Below, one piece after another: positions 51,625 through 61,435 of a stretch of 64,000 bases of DNA (position 1 is its first letter; every line of letters starts with the position of its first letter). Where the stretch lies: contig MPUH01000112.1 in assembly GCA_001970955.1 (NCBI GenBank), positions 1 to 64,000 of the forward strand, read 5' to 3'. The stretch is from Stentor coeruleus. Its lineage: Eukaryota; Ciliophora; Heterotrichea; Heterotrichida; Stentoridae. The notes below the pieces were generated by a model, which was not told the origin of the DNA, did not search any database, and saw nothing but the letters and a program-made list of their open reading frames with translations. Position numbers and translations under genes: made by a program.

Positions 51625-52821
51625 CTTATAATGCTTATATAAAAATCTTTAAGCTTATAACAATTATGATGTTTTTCTTGATATTATAGATAAACTTTTT
51701 ATAATAATTTTTTATTGTATAATGATATGGAATATAAAAGGTTTATTAGAGAATTTGACATGCTATTATATAATCTTTAATAAATATAATGTTTATGATA
51801 TTTTATTGGGGTATGCAATTTTTTTTATAGATGTAATGATATATTATATAGATTGAGATAGTGAGTTATGATAACTGTCGATAATTATTTTAGAAAATTT
51901 GATGGAGTTATATTTTAAAAATATGTAGTTTAAGGTATGTTTAGAAATGAAGTAAAGTTAAGATGATTTTTTTAATACTTGAGAAAGTTGAAGTTTTAAG
52001 TTGATAAGTATGTATTTGATGGAATTTTTGTATAAATTTAAAATACTTAAAGAGAAAAATTATTATCGTCAAAGTTTCAATATTTTTTTTTAACTTTTTG
52101 ACTTCTTGATATCAACTTTTACTATAATACTGATTTAAACAATATATTATATCTTATTTTTCTTTAATGTTAAATATAAAAATATACTATATCAATTACC
52201 CTAAAATTCATATTTTATAGCCATACTGCATTACCAAGTTCAACATATATCCTATTATCAACGAAATAATCTAGAATCATAAAGCAAATCTTAATAATCA
52301 TTATATCGAATTACCTTAAGTCAGAATGGAATTATAAAAATTCAAAGTTAAAACTATCATCACCACATATAATCCAAAAACTTTTTACTCCTATAATTCA
52401 TATATAAATCACACTAAATCATAAACATGCCTAAAAAAAGTATTTATCTAACTATCATAAAAAACTAGACTTCACTAATCAATTCTAAAAAACACTTATT
52501 ATTTATTATTCATTTTCACTTAACCTTAGATCGTTTATATTACTTTTTAAACATGGAAATTTTGTTATAATATTTATAACATATAATAAAATGTTATAAT
52601 TTATCTATAGGAATATAAGCTTTAAGGTCATTTAATAATGATCAGAATCTTAAAAATCAATTTAAAGAAAATTAGAAAGTAGTTCACATATTATTTTCAA
52701 ATATTTATAATCAATTATCTTTAAAAGTTTTTCTGATACTAAATACTTATCTGAATTTAAGCATATATAAAAATATTATTTTTAGCAATGATAGAGACTT
52801 TTATACAATAAGATAATAAAT
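51625..52821. other. 1.2-kb AT-rich intergenic region
   Basis: No frame, RNA gene or repeat recognised. It is G/T-rich to about 52060 and A/C-richer from 52180 to 52520. Confidence 0.55.
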
Positions 52822-53427
52822 ATGTCATCTTGCAGAAAAACCTGGACTGAAGAAGTATCATAAATATAGGAAGATGAAATGTTAAAAGAATTTGTAATCG
52901 AATTAGGTGAAACTCGTTGGGGGTTGATAGCTAAAATGATTGAAAGCCGTTTAAACAAAAAAAGTAAAACTGGTAAACAATGTAGAGAGAGATGGCATAA
53001 TCATATAAACCCTATTATCAGCAAAAACAGCTGGACTACAAATGAAAAAAATAAGATTTTAGAACTTCATGATATTTATGGTAACCAGTGGTCAAAAATA
53101 GCACAACATCTTAAAGGTCGTACCGACAATGCAGTTAAGAACTTTTACTATAGCAATCTAAGAAAACAATCACGAATATCTGCTAAAATGAAATCTGAGA
53201 ATAGAAAGAAAACTTATAGAACAAAACTAAGAATTGCAAAAGAATGTCAAAAAAACAAAGATAAAAATGATATATATGAAGATAAAAGTTATGAAGATTC
53301 TCTTGAAATCGATGCTCCAAAGATTCTTTATTCTATGTCCGAGCCTGAATTAAAAATCAAACAATGGAATGAAGAGAAAATTCATAATTCAAGACAAAGA
53401 ACTGAAACCGAAAGTATTTTATATTAA
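52822..53427 (+). CDS. two-repeat Myb (R2R3-type) DNA-binding protein
   Basis: Exon 1 (52822-52854) encodes 'MSSCRKTWTEE' and joins exon 2 (52870-53427) across the 15-nt intron 52855-52869 (GTATCATAAATATAG), giving 196 aa. The intron falls within the first repeat and restores its first Trp and 'WTEEEDEML'. Repeat 1 continues 'GETRWGLIAKMI' and 'TGKQCRERWHNHINP'. Repeat 2 has 'SWTTNEKNKILELHDIYG', 'NQWSKIAQHLKGRTDNAVKN'. The recognition helices ('KQCRERWHNHI', 'GRTDNAVKNFYY') are intact, so it should bind Myb-type sites. The C-terminus is basic then acidic with no other domain. Confidence 0.92.
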
Positions 53428-54117
53428 TCAGATTGTGTTGATATGGAGATTTAATTTATATATTTTATTGTTAATAGGCAATTTTCTTAAGAGATTTATT
53501 AACTTTTTTTAGGGAATAGAAATAGAGGGTAATAAGTATTCAATTTGTTAGAAAAAGAATGAAATTATATGAGATGTTGAGTATAAAATAGAGATATAAA
53601 AATAGTATCAAGATTTTGGTTTAGGAAAAATCATAGAGTTTTTGTAAACTAGATAATAAAATAAGCTGATTTCTTAAATGTATTACAAGGTAATAATCAT
53701 ATCAGTAAAAATAATCAAATAAAATACTTAATTTAACATAAAAAAAAAATATCATCTAAAAATTGATTATCCACCCAAAATTATCTTTTATACTTATTCA
53801 AAAATCTATTCAATCAGCATATACCTAATCTCTATTCCCATTTTTATACAAAATTTTATTAAAACAACCATAATTTCAATATTCCCCAATTCTACATGGT
53901 TAATCTATATCATTCTCCACTAAAACTATCTTCCAAGCATTCTCTTAAGCCATAACTCCTTACTAAAAACCAAAACAATCATAACAAATTCAAAGCTTTT
54001 CCTCTAAAGATTTTTTTTTTCACAAACAAAATCCTATCATAAAAATAAAGCCCATGGCAAAAACCTCATCGGCCACATAAAATCCAAAGCTCAAAGGTAT
54101 AAATTCATAATATTTAA
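53428..54117. other. tandem-gene intergenic region
   Basis: 690 bp, G/T-rich then strongly A/C-rich from about 53690. No gene or RNA seen. Confidence 0.58.
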
Positions 54118-55137
54118 ATGGAAAACGCACCTGTAACGGGGAATTTCAAAGGAATCCAATACCCATCAACAAGACTCCTGCAGCTAATCCTCACAAGTCG
54201 AAAGCCAATTCTAGCTATGAGTAGTTCAAAAAGTCCATCAAAACACAATTTAGATTCATCAAAATGTGACCTTTCTCTAGTTTGTATATCCCGAAATGAT
54301 GATCGACTAAGGCCCCATCAAGATTATCGTAAAAGATTTAATAGTCTAAGCACATTACCTATAATTTCCGCATCTTCTTGGTGTGTTATGGACTCAAATT
54401 CCTCTCACTGGATTAGTGGGCACAACGATACAGATCTTCGAGAAATTGCAAGTCTAACTAAAATCATGACCCTAATAGTCTGTCTTGATCTTATTAAAAC
54501 CTCATCAATTCTCTCATTTAATACCCAAGTAAAAATCTCATATCGTGCTTCTAAAATGATAGGAACTTCAGCTTTTCTCCGTCCAGGTGATAAAATTACT
54601 ATAAGAAATTTATTATATGCACTTATGCTTCCTTCTGGAAACGATGCAGCTTGGGCTTTAGCAGAGTTTTTCGGTATAAAATTATCACCTAGTTCAATCA
54701 AACCAGTACGACATTTTGTAGCTGAAATGAATAAAAAAGCTAGAGAAATGAATTTGGTATTGACTAACTTTGAAAATCCTCATGGGCTTATGTATAAAAA
54801 AAACATATCTTGTGCTAGAGATGTTGCTAAAATGGCAAGTTGTGGTTTAAAAGATGAGGATTTTAGGATGATTGTTGATACGAAAAGTTTTACAGCGGAG
54901 ATTTTAGGTCAAGATGGAGTTATTAGGTTTCAGAATTGGGAAAATACTAATAAACTACTTGGATCTGGGTTTTGTGGAGTGAAAACTGGGATTACGGATA
55001 ATGCAGGACCATGTTTGTGTGTGGCTGTGAGAAAAAGTAACCCGATTGTTATTGTGTTACTTAATTCTAGATCAATGGAAGATAGGTGGGTTGAAGCAAA
55101 AAAACTTTCAGATTGGGCAAGTAGTAGGTATTATTAA
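54118..55137 (+). CDS. peptidase S11 (D-Ala-D-Ala carboxypeptidase / PBP5-type) homologue
   Basis: The 339-aa protein has all three penicillin-binding motifs of S11 serine peptidases in order and at normal spacing: SxxK as S112-L-T-K115 ('EIASLTKIMT'), SxN as S173-G-N175 ('MLPSGNDAAWALAE'), and KTG as K289-T-G291 ('FCGVKTGITDNAG'). Blocks typical of DacA ('SAFLRPGDKITIRNLLYALM' region, 'FENPHGL') are clear. The N-terminal ~80 residues are Ser-rich without an obvious signal peptide. In bacteria these enzymes trim peptidoglycan stem peptides. The gene lies among ciliate genes with normal composition, suggesting an old bacterial transfer now used on food bacteria or another substrate. Confidence 0.88.
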   Translation: MENAPVTGNFKGIQYPSTRLLQLILTSRKPILAMSSSKSPSKHNLDSSKCDLSLVCISRNDDRLRPHQDYRKRFNSLSTLPIISASSWCVMDSNSSHWISGHNDTDLREIASLTKIMTLIVCLDLIKTSSILSFNTQVKISYRASKMIGTSAFLRPGDKITIRNLLYALMLPSGNDAAWALAEFFGIKLSPSSIKPVRHFVAEMNKKAREMNLVLTNFENPHGLMYKKNISCARDVAKMASCGLKDEDFRMIVDTKSFTAEILGQDGVIRFQNWENTNKLLGSGFCGVKTGITDNAGPCLCVAVRKSNPIVIVLLNSRSMEDRWVEAKKLSDWASSRYY

Positions 55138-55360
55138 TGTAATAAATAATGTATGAAAAATTATATGGGAAAAAGAATTATTTGGGTGTAAAAGATAGGG
55201 TTTTTTTACTAGAAAATTTTTTTTTTTTTATGAAGAGTTTATATGTTTTGTAGAGAATAGGCTTATAGGATTTTAAAGAAGGTTTAATTTTGGATTTTTT
55301 TTTTTTCAAGGATTATTGATAGAGATAGGCATTTATAGTTAAGTTAGATGAAAAGCTCAA
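55138..55360. other. spacer upstream of tRNA
   Basis: 223 bp, strongly G/T-rich with runs of T; no gene. Confidence 0.55.
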
Positions 55361-55432
55361 GGCCGTTTGGTCTAGGGGTATGATTCTCGCTTAGGGTGCG
55401 AGAGGTCCCGGGTTCAATTCCCGGAACGGCCC
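55361..55432 (+). tRNA. tRNA-Pro (AGG)
   Basis: A complete 72-nt cloverleaf. Acceptor GGCCGTT pairs with AACGGCC, the anticodon stem CTCGC/GCGAG encloses the loop TTAGGGT with anticodon AGG, and the T arm is CCCGG-GTTCAATT-CCCGG. A- and B-box promoter sequences are internal. No intron. It decodes CCU and, with inosine, CCC. Confidence 0.95.
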
Positions 55433-55433
55433 A

Positions 55434-55441
55434 TTTTTTTT
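55434..55441 (+). terminator. Pol III terminator
   Basis: A run of eight T starts two bases after the tRNA end. Confidence 0.85.
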
Positions 55442-55485
55442 ATCTCTGCTCGGTACTGGCCAGCTTGGCATATTATGTTTATTAT

Positions 55486-56802
55486 ATGGAAGATATTGTA
55501 TTAAATCTTGTTATTTCGAGTACTTTGGATATGAAGAAAGATCTTTCTGATAGAATTTGGAGAAAGACTCAAGGTAGTAGCTTTACTGAAAGTTTTACTG
55601 AGATGTCTTTAGGAAACTTGAATTCTGTTAGGATTAATGTTGTACCAAAAACGTATTTAAAGCTTTTGGAACAGGTGGAGATGAGATTTCAAGATTATTT
55701 TATAAATGCTATAGCTTATGAAGTTATTGATAAGGGTTTTGTGTATATTGTTGAAGATGAGGATTTGGAAAAAGCTTATGTTATTGGATGTAAGGCTCAT
55801 GGAGCTTTACAGTTGTATATTTCAGCTAGTAAGAAAATCAACAAAAATCCATATGAGAAAATTAATAATTTAGACAGCACAATCTTTGAAAATCCTCCTG
55901 ATGTCATCAATGAAAAATATTTAGTTCCTTGTTATAAATGTTCTTCACATAATAAAAACTGCTTAAAATGCTATGGTTCGGGAGTTCTAAATGTATATGA
56001 AAACCCTAAACTTTTAGCTATCCATACTATAATAAAAGCTGAAATTAAAAACTACATGCCAAAATTTTATAATCAGCAACTTCAACAAAACTCTACAATA
56101 ATCCACAAAAATATCAACTGCAATAACTGTGGTATAATTCCAATAATAGGCAATCGGTACAAATGCTCTATTTGTCGTAATTACGATTTTTGCCAAGTAT
56201 GTGAAAAAACAACCCCACACAATCATCCATTCATAAAAATACCCACCCCAGAACTCACCCCAAAAGTTATCATCTGTGCTGTAGATGATTCTAAAAAAAA
56301 ATATTTCAAGCCTAAAACTTCACAACCAAAAACTTCATCACGGCTTTTATGTCGATTTGTCCGTGATATTCAAGGTAGTGATAATGATATCCATTTACCT
56401 GGGGTAAATTTTACAAAAACTTGGAGACTTAGAAATGATGGTTATACATCATGGCCAATAAAATGTAAGCTTGTTTTTAATAATGGGGATTTTGGAGGAA
56501 ATTTTATTTATCTTCCTTGCTTAAAACCTGGTGAAGAAAGTGATGTTAGTGTTGTTTGTAAAAGTCCAGATAAAGATGGAAGATATTATTCTTATTGGAG
56601 AGCTGTTGATCCTAATGGTAATCGATTTGGACAAAAACTTGCTATTATTATTAATGTGCAAAGAATAGATGAAGGAAAAGATGATGATTTGAGCACTTTA
56701 GTGGAGATTTTTAATAACCCTGAACTTGTTAAAATGGCGTATGAGAAAGCTGGGAAGTGTCCTCAGAAAGCTGCGGAGATGCTGCTGAGTGGAAGTTTAT
56801 AG
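55486..56802 (+). CDS. NBR1-like autophagy receptor (PB1-ZZ-FW-UBA)
   Basis: The start is ATG 55486, 53 bp after the tRNA; an upstream in-frame ATG lies inside the tRNA and is rejected. The 438-aa protein has a PB1-like N-terminal domain ending in an acidic 'VEDEDLEKAY' motif (~40-110), and a small CxxC pair region ('CYKCSSHNKNCLKC', ~146-159). A ZZ zinc finger follows ('CNNCG..IIGNRYKCSICRNYDFCQVCE', ~207-245), then the four-tryptophan FW domain typical of NBR1 (~288-395, with 'FTKTWRLRNDGYTSWP' and 'YYSYWRAVDPNGNRFG') and a C-terminal UBA-like helix bundle. NBR1 links ubiquitinated cargo to autophagosomes and is the ancestral relative of p62. The full domain order supports this strongly. 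Confidence 0.9.
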   Translation: MEDIVLNLVISSTLDMKKDLSDRIWRKTQGSSFTESFTEMSLGNLNSVRINVVPKTYLKLLEQVEMRFQDYFINAIAYEVIDKGFVYIVEDEDLEKAYVIGCKAHGALQLYISASKKINKNPYEKINNLDSTIFENPPDVINEKYLVPCYKCSSHNKNCLKCYGSGVLNVYENPKLLAIHTIIKAEIKNYMPKFYNQQLQQNSTIIHKNINCNNCGIIPIIGNRYKCSICRNYDFCQVCEKTTPHNHPFIKIPTPELTPKVIICAVDDSKKKYFKPKTSQPKTSSRLLCRFVRDIQGSDNDIHLPGVNFTKTWRLRNDGYTSWPIKCKLVFNNGDFGGNFIYLPCLKPGEESDVSVVCKSPDKDGRYYSYWRAVDPNGNRFGQKLAIIINVQRIDEGKDDDLSTLVEIFNNPELVKMAYEKAGKCPQKAAEMLLSGSL

Positions 56803-58236
56803 TAATAATTAGGTATTTGCTTTTATGTGATTTTATTAATATTTAGCTTTTATGTGTTAAGTTAAAGGATATTTTTAGGAAGGGATGAATTTTTAGGTAG
56901 GGGAAATAATGTTGGGTATAGGATAATATATAAATATAAAGGATTTTTTTTGAATGAAATTATTTTGGTTGAAGAAACAAGGTGATATGAAGTTAGTGTA
57001 GTGATTTAAGTAAAATCTATAATTGGCATTATCATAAGTTTATTGTGTGTAATGATATTTTTAGAATAATTTTAATAAAAAAGCTATAAGAAGAATTTGC
57101 AATATCAAAGCATGATGAATTTATTACTGATGTAAATACTTTTTAAATATCACTTTTGTTTTATAATACATATAAAAACACAAAATATATCCTCCTCATT
57201 CTCAAATCTAAACCTAAATGCTATCTAAATAACTAACCTATCTTATCAAACCACTTCTATATAATAATCAACAACAATAAAAAAAATGCCTACTCAAGGA
57301 TTTACAATATGCATATAAACTATCTCTAAAATTCATTTAATCATCCGCTCAAGCATCAAAAATTAAAAATTCAACTTTTCATATCATACATTATTTTAAA
57401 ATTCTAATCATCTAAACTTAAAACTATTTAACCTTATCCTTTAAAACATATCCTATTTATTAACTTCATACAACTCAACCCTAAATCTCCTATACCCTCT
57501 TATCATCAAATATAAAATCCATCAACTTCGCCATAATCCCAAACTACCATATTAGTAAAAAACCTATTTATATATAAATTCTTATCCCTTGGAGAAATTA
57601 TTACACCTACTCACAAGCATGAAATAAAGTTACATGATTAAAAAAATCCGTATTGAAATGATAAACTCTAATCCTATACCCCAATTTTTATAATATCAAC
57701 TAGCACTTTAACACTCTTAAACATCAGAAAATTATAATTTTACTGATCATCCGATTAAAAGGAAAAATTTATATTATTTCATGTTGTTGTAGAGTAAAAG
57801 TTTTAGTCGATATTTTGAATATTCCTAAACCTAAGATTAAGTTCTATGAATTTATTATCTAAATCAATAAACTCTTATAAATATTTTTATTACAAACAAT
57901 ACTAGTTCTATACAAAATATTATAATTTATATCCTTTTAAGGTTTAAAAACTCTAATAGTTTTTTAGCTGCACTATTTTTTCTGTGTTATTCGCCATTAC
58001 CTAATTGCTCACGTCGAATATAGCAATGGCTANGCAATACTAGTTCTATACAAAATATTATAATTTATATCCTTTTAAGGTTTAAAAACTCTAATAGTTT
58101 TTTAGTTGCACTATTTTTTCTGTGTTATTCGCCATTACCTAATTGCTCACGTCGAATATAGCAATGGCTATAAATATATAAATGTACCCTGAAGCTTTAG
58201 TAATAGTGGCGATGTTTGTTATANATAAATATATAA
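56803..58236. other. 1.4-kb intergenic region with two assembly duplications
   Basis: G/T-rich to about 57100 and A/C-rich to about 57750, with a GC-richer patch and inverted repeats at 57965-58032 that recurs after the N at 58033. No gene recognised. Confidence 0.58.
57897..58170. repeat. 136-bp near-identical copies either side of a single N
   Basis: Copy 1 is 57897-58032, N is 58033, copy 2 is 58035-58170, with one visible C/T difference. Likely unmerged contig overlap. Confidence 0.88.
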
Positions 58237-58278
58237 ATGTACCCTGAAGCTTTAGTAATAGTGGCGATGTTTGTTATA
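58170..58278. repeat. 54-bp identical copies either side of a single N
   Basis: Copy 1 is 58170-58223, N is 58224, copy 2 is 58225-58278. It duplicates the first codons of the small TM protein. Confidence 0.88.
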
Positions 58279-58461
58279 TGCTATCCTTTCTTCAATCCTA
58301 ACGAGTATCATCCAATTATTTACTTCGGACAACTAGGTTTGATTGTTTTTGGATACATCTACTACCTTAAGAAAAGTTTTTACAAGCTAAAACGGACCTC
58401 ACCTATTCACGAGTTCCAAGACGAAGAAGAGCAGGTATTAATTTCACATAAATCAGAATAG
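58237..58461 (+). CDS. small two-TM protein, 74 aa
   Basis: Two hydrophobic segments (residues ~4-20 and ~27-44) are followed by a basic patch and an acidic tail ('HEFQDEEEQVLISHKSE'). The start codon is in the second N-flanking copy, which is the one continuous with the gene. The stop is only 11 bp before the next start on the same strand. No family recognised. A short dual-TM protein with a cytosolic tail is a plausible organellar membrane component. Confidence 0.65.
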   Translation: MYPEALVIVAMFVICYPFFNPNEYHPIIYFGQLGLIVFGYIYYLKKSFYKLKRTSPIHEFQDEEEQVLISHKSE

Positions 58462-58472
58462 TTAATATAAAA

Positions 58473-60386
58473 ATGTTGAATTCCCAAGACTATAGTGATG
58501 AAGCTCGAGGGTATAATTCTCATCATATAAGTCGTGCATTATCTCCAATGATAAGTGGACTTAGACCAGTACCTAGACTAGCAGATCCAATATCATCTTC
58601 ATACCTTTTACCTAAAGATAATGAAAAAATCAACATCCCAGATTTCATAAATTCTATACAAAACCAGTTAAAAAGATTAACCCCAACCTTTTCTTTTCAA
58701 TATGCTACAGACTCTCCTTTGTCCCAAGCTATAAATTTTCTTACACAAGCTATAGACCATATATTAGCTGAACGGGATATAGACCCTAAATCTTTCATAG
58801 AACAAAATGATGAGTTTTTCGACTATCAACAAAGTCGGCGTTTTAAAGAAGAAGCTGAAAAAGCTAAAGAAACAACTAAAGCTTTAGGTCGATATGAGCA
58901 GTTACTTAAGAAAAAAGAAGAAAAACTTAAAGAAGAAAAATCAAAGATCCAAAACGATAAAAATAAACTGAAAAATAGAGAAGAACAACTTCAGGCTGGA
59001 TTTAATGATTTAGATTATAGAGAAAAAAACTTTATAGAAAACAAAAGGTTTGACCAAGAAAAAATAAAATTAGATAAAGAAGATGCTGAAAGGAAACTTA
59101 ATGAAGCTAAAGATATGAAAGAAAAAGTTGAAAGGAAAATCGATGAATCGACAAAGCATTTGAGATATGAAAAAGAAAGCCTGATGCAGTTAGAAAACTG
59201 TTTAAATCAAACAAAACAAGCTTTAGCTATAGACCAAAAACGTATAACTCAAGATAAATTGGAGATTGAGAAAGAGAAATGGAAACTTGAGCAAAGGGCG
59301 AGGAAATTAGAGGAACAGGAAATATTATTGAATGTAAAAATAGAACATATGGACCAAGAAAAGCAGGTTTTTGAATCAGAAAAAGTAGGTTTGTTATCTT
59401 TGAGAAAGGAAATGGAAGAGGAACGTAATGATATGATGATATTTAAAGGACAGATGATGGGTTATGATAGAGATTCAAGGATGTCGAGAAAAAGTCCATT
59501 AGATGATTTTCCTAATACAGAAGGGCGTTTTGAGACTTTAGGTCAAGAATATGAAGCTAAGTTTTTAGAGCTGGAAGAACGCGAGATTGAAATAGAACAA
59601 GCTTATAAAGATCTTAATGACCAAATGGGAAAATGCAATAAAGAACTTGAAGAAAGGGAGTCAGCTTTAGATGAAAGGGAATTTTATATAGAAAAACAAG
59701 AAAAAGATTTTAAAAAAACCTTTGAGAATCTTAAATCTATTGAAATAAGTCTTGCTGAGTCTAAAATCCAAGTTGAAGATTTAAGAACTTTCACAATCCC
59801 TGAACTTGAAAACCAATCAGAAACCTTAGGCAAACTTATACAAGAACTTAAAAATCAGAAATTTGAACTTGAAAACCTTGTTGAAAAAATGCAAAATAAA
59901 GTTTCGTCGGTTTGGGGATCACCAAATTTAAGCGATACTTCTGAACAGTTAAGTTTTTGTAATGATAAAAACTCACCAAATCCTCAGTTAAATCAAGAAA
60001 TTATATATATTGCTACAGAACTTGAGGATAAACTTTTGGCTATTAGAAATAGAGAATTAGAACTTGATCATGCTCAGGAACTTTTGCAAAATGATAGGGA
60101 AAATTTAGCTCAAGCTGCTGAGTATATTAAAATATCACATGTTGAAGTTGAAGAAAAAAGAAAAAAACTTGAGGAAGACCTTGCTGAAGAAAAAGCTAAA
60201 CTGACAAATCAATATCTTAAATTGGAATCGGGTATGAAACTTTTGTCTACGAAAGAATCAGAGATTTTTGCTTTTAAACGGAAACTTGATGAGAAACAGA
60301 AAATGCTTATGATAAAAGAAAAGGAGATAATGATGCGTGACAAGAATACCCATTCGCATAGTTCATCGATAATCGAAGAGAACTAA
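58473..60386 (+). CDS. long coiled-coil protein, 637 aa
   Basis: The first ~125 residues are not coiled coil; they are Pro/Ser-containing and include an aromatic stretch ('TPTFSFQYATDSPLSQAINFL'). Residues ~125-330, 355-470 and 510-630 are continuous heptads rich in Lys, Glu and Gln. Linkers with Ser/Asn/Asp break the coil at ~330-355 and 475-505. No enzyme motif. Such proteins in ciliates are usually filament, basal-body or cortical components; the specific role is unknown. Confidence 0.8.
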   Translation: MLNSQDYSDEARGYNSHHISRALSPMISGLRPVPRLADPISSSYLLPKDNEKINIPDFINSIQNQLKRLTPTFSFQYATDSPLSQAINFLTQAIDHILAERDIDPKSFIEQNDEFFDYQQSRRFKEEAEKAKETTKALGRYEQLLKKKEEKLKEEKSKIQNDKNKLKNREEQLQAGFNDLDYREKNFIENKRFDQEKIKLDKEDAERKLNEAKDMKEKVERKIDESTKHLRYEKESLMQLENCLNQTKQALAIDQKRITQDKLEIEKEKWKLEQRARKLEEQEILLNVKIEHMDQEKQVFESEKVGLLSLRKEMEEERNDMMIFKGQMMGYDRDSRMSRKSPLDDFPNTEGRFETLGQEYEAKFLELEEREIEIEQAYKDLNDQMGKCNKELEERESALDEREFYIEKQEKDFKKTFENLKSIEISLAESKIQVEDLRTFTIPELENQSETLGKLIQELKNQKFELENLVEKMQNKVSSVWGSPNLSDTSEQLSFCNDKNSPNPQLNQEIIYIATELEDKLLAIRNRELELDHAQELLQNDRENLAQAAEYIKISHVEVEEKRKKLEEDLAEEKAKLTNQYLKLESGMKLLSTKESEIFAFKRKLDEKQKMLMIKEKEIMMRDKNTHSHSSSIIEEN

Positions 60387-60510
60387 AATTATATTTTATA
60401 TTCTTTATAACTTGATATATGCTATGATTGTGTGGATTAAAAGGAAAAAATATTCTCATTTTCTATTATTTTTATAACTTTTAATATACAAATCCATAAA
60501 TATCAATATT

Positions 60511-60607
60511 CCTTATTGAAATTACTATACTATAATCCTTCTAACTAATAAACTATCCGCACCTTATTGAAATTACTATACTATAATCCTTCTAACTAAT
60601 AAACTAT
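60511..60607. repeat. 46-bp direct repeat upstream of the proteasome gene
   Basis: Copies at 60511-60556 and 60562-60607 are identical and separated by 5 bp. No N lies between them. This is either a real tandem duplication of the promoter/leader or a merged assembly overlap. Confidence 0.8.
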
Positions 60608-60626
60608 TCTAATAAAGTTTATAAAA

Positions 60627-61394
60627 ATGAGTGGAGCTGGAACAGGATACGACTTATCCCCGACGACCTATAATCCAGAAGGAAGGGTGTTCCAAGTGGA
60701 CTATGCTATCAAAGCAACAGAAAATGGTGGGACGATAATTGGCTTGAAATGCAGAGATGGGATTTTGTTGGCAGGGGAGAAAAATGTTGTGTCTAGAATG
60801 ATGATGGAAGGCAGTAATAAATACATTTTTGGTGTGACAAAAGAGATTGGAGCTGTGATTACTGGGGTCATTCCTGATGGCAAATCAGTGATAACAAGAG
60901 CAAGACAAGAAGCTTCACAGTATAGTGAGTTTTATGGGCAACCGATAAAGCCTACAGTATTGGCAGATCGTGTGGCGCAGTATATGTACTTGTTTACTTT
61001 ATATGGAGGGTTGAGACCATTTGGCTCTACAATTATGTTAGCTGGGAGATACCAGAATGAATATAGGCTATTTATGCTAGACCCATCAGGGGCTATGTTT
61101 GAATATTACTCATGCACAGCTGGAAAAGGTAGTCAAGTTTGTAGGACTGAAATAGACAAGCTAAGACTTGAAGATATCACAGTACGAGATGCTGTTTATC
61201 ATGTATGCCGAATGTAAGATATATTCAGGTTGATCAAAAGTAGAGAAGAAACCCGAGACAAAAGATATGAAATTGATATGGGCTGGGTGAGTGAGGAATC
61301 TTTTGGGCTATTTGTCCCTGTTCCTACCGAATTCAGAAAAGAAATGGAAAACAAAGCCAAAGAAGATATTGAAAGAGAAGAACGTGGTGAGTAG
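60627..61394 (+). CDS. 20S proteasome alpha subunit, PSMA3 (alpha7)-like
   Basis: Exons 60627-61213 and 61229-61394 are joined by removing the 15-nt intron 61214-61228 (GTAAGATATATTCAG), giving 250 aa. The N-terminus 'GTGYDLSPTTYNPEGRVFQV' is the alpha-subunit signature and most like PSMA3. 'RPFGSTIMLAG', 'LDPSGAMFEYYSC', 'GKGSQVCRTEIDKL' and the spliced C-terminus 'YEIDMGWVSEESFG' with an acidic tail also match. Alpha subunits form the outer rings and gate of the core particle and carry no protease active site. Confidence 0.95.
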
Positions 61395-61435
61395 ACTTTT
61401 AAGTTCTAACTTTAGGATTATTACATTGAGTATAT

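Noticed and set aside
55396-55485. Upstream start for the NBR1-like protein
   Set aside because: That start codon lies inside the tRNA-Pro gene.
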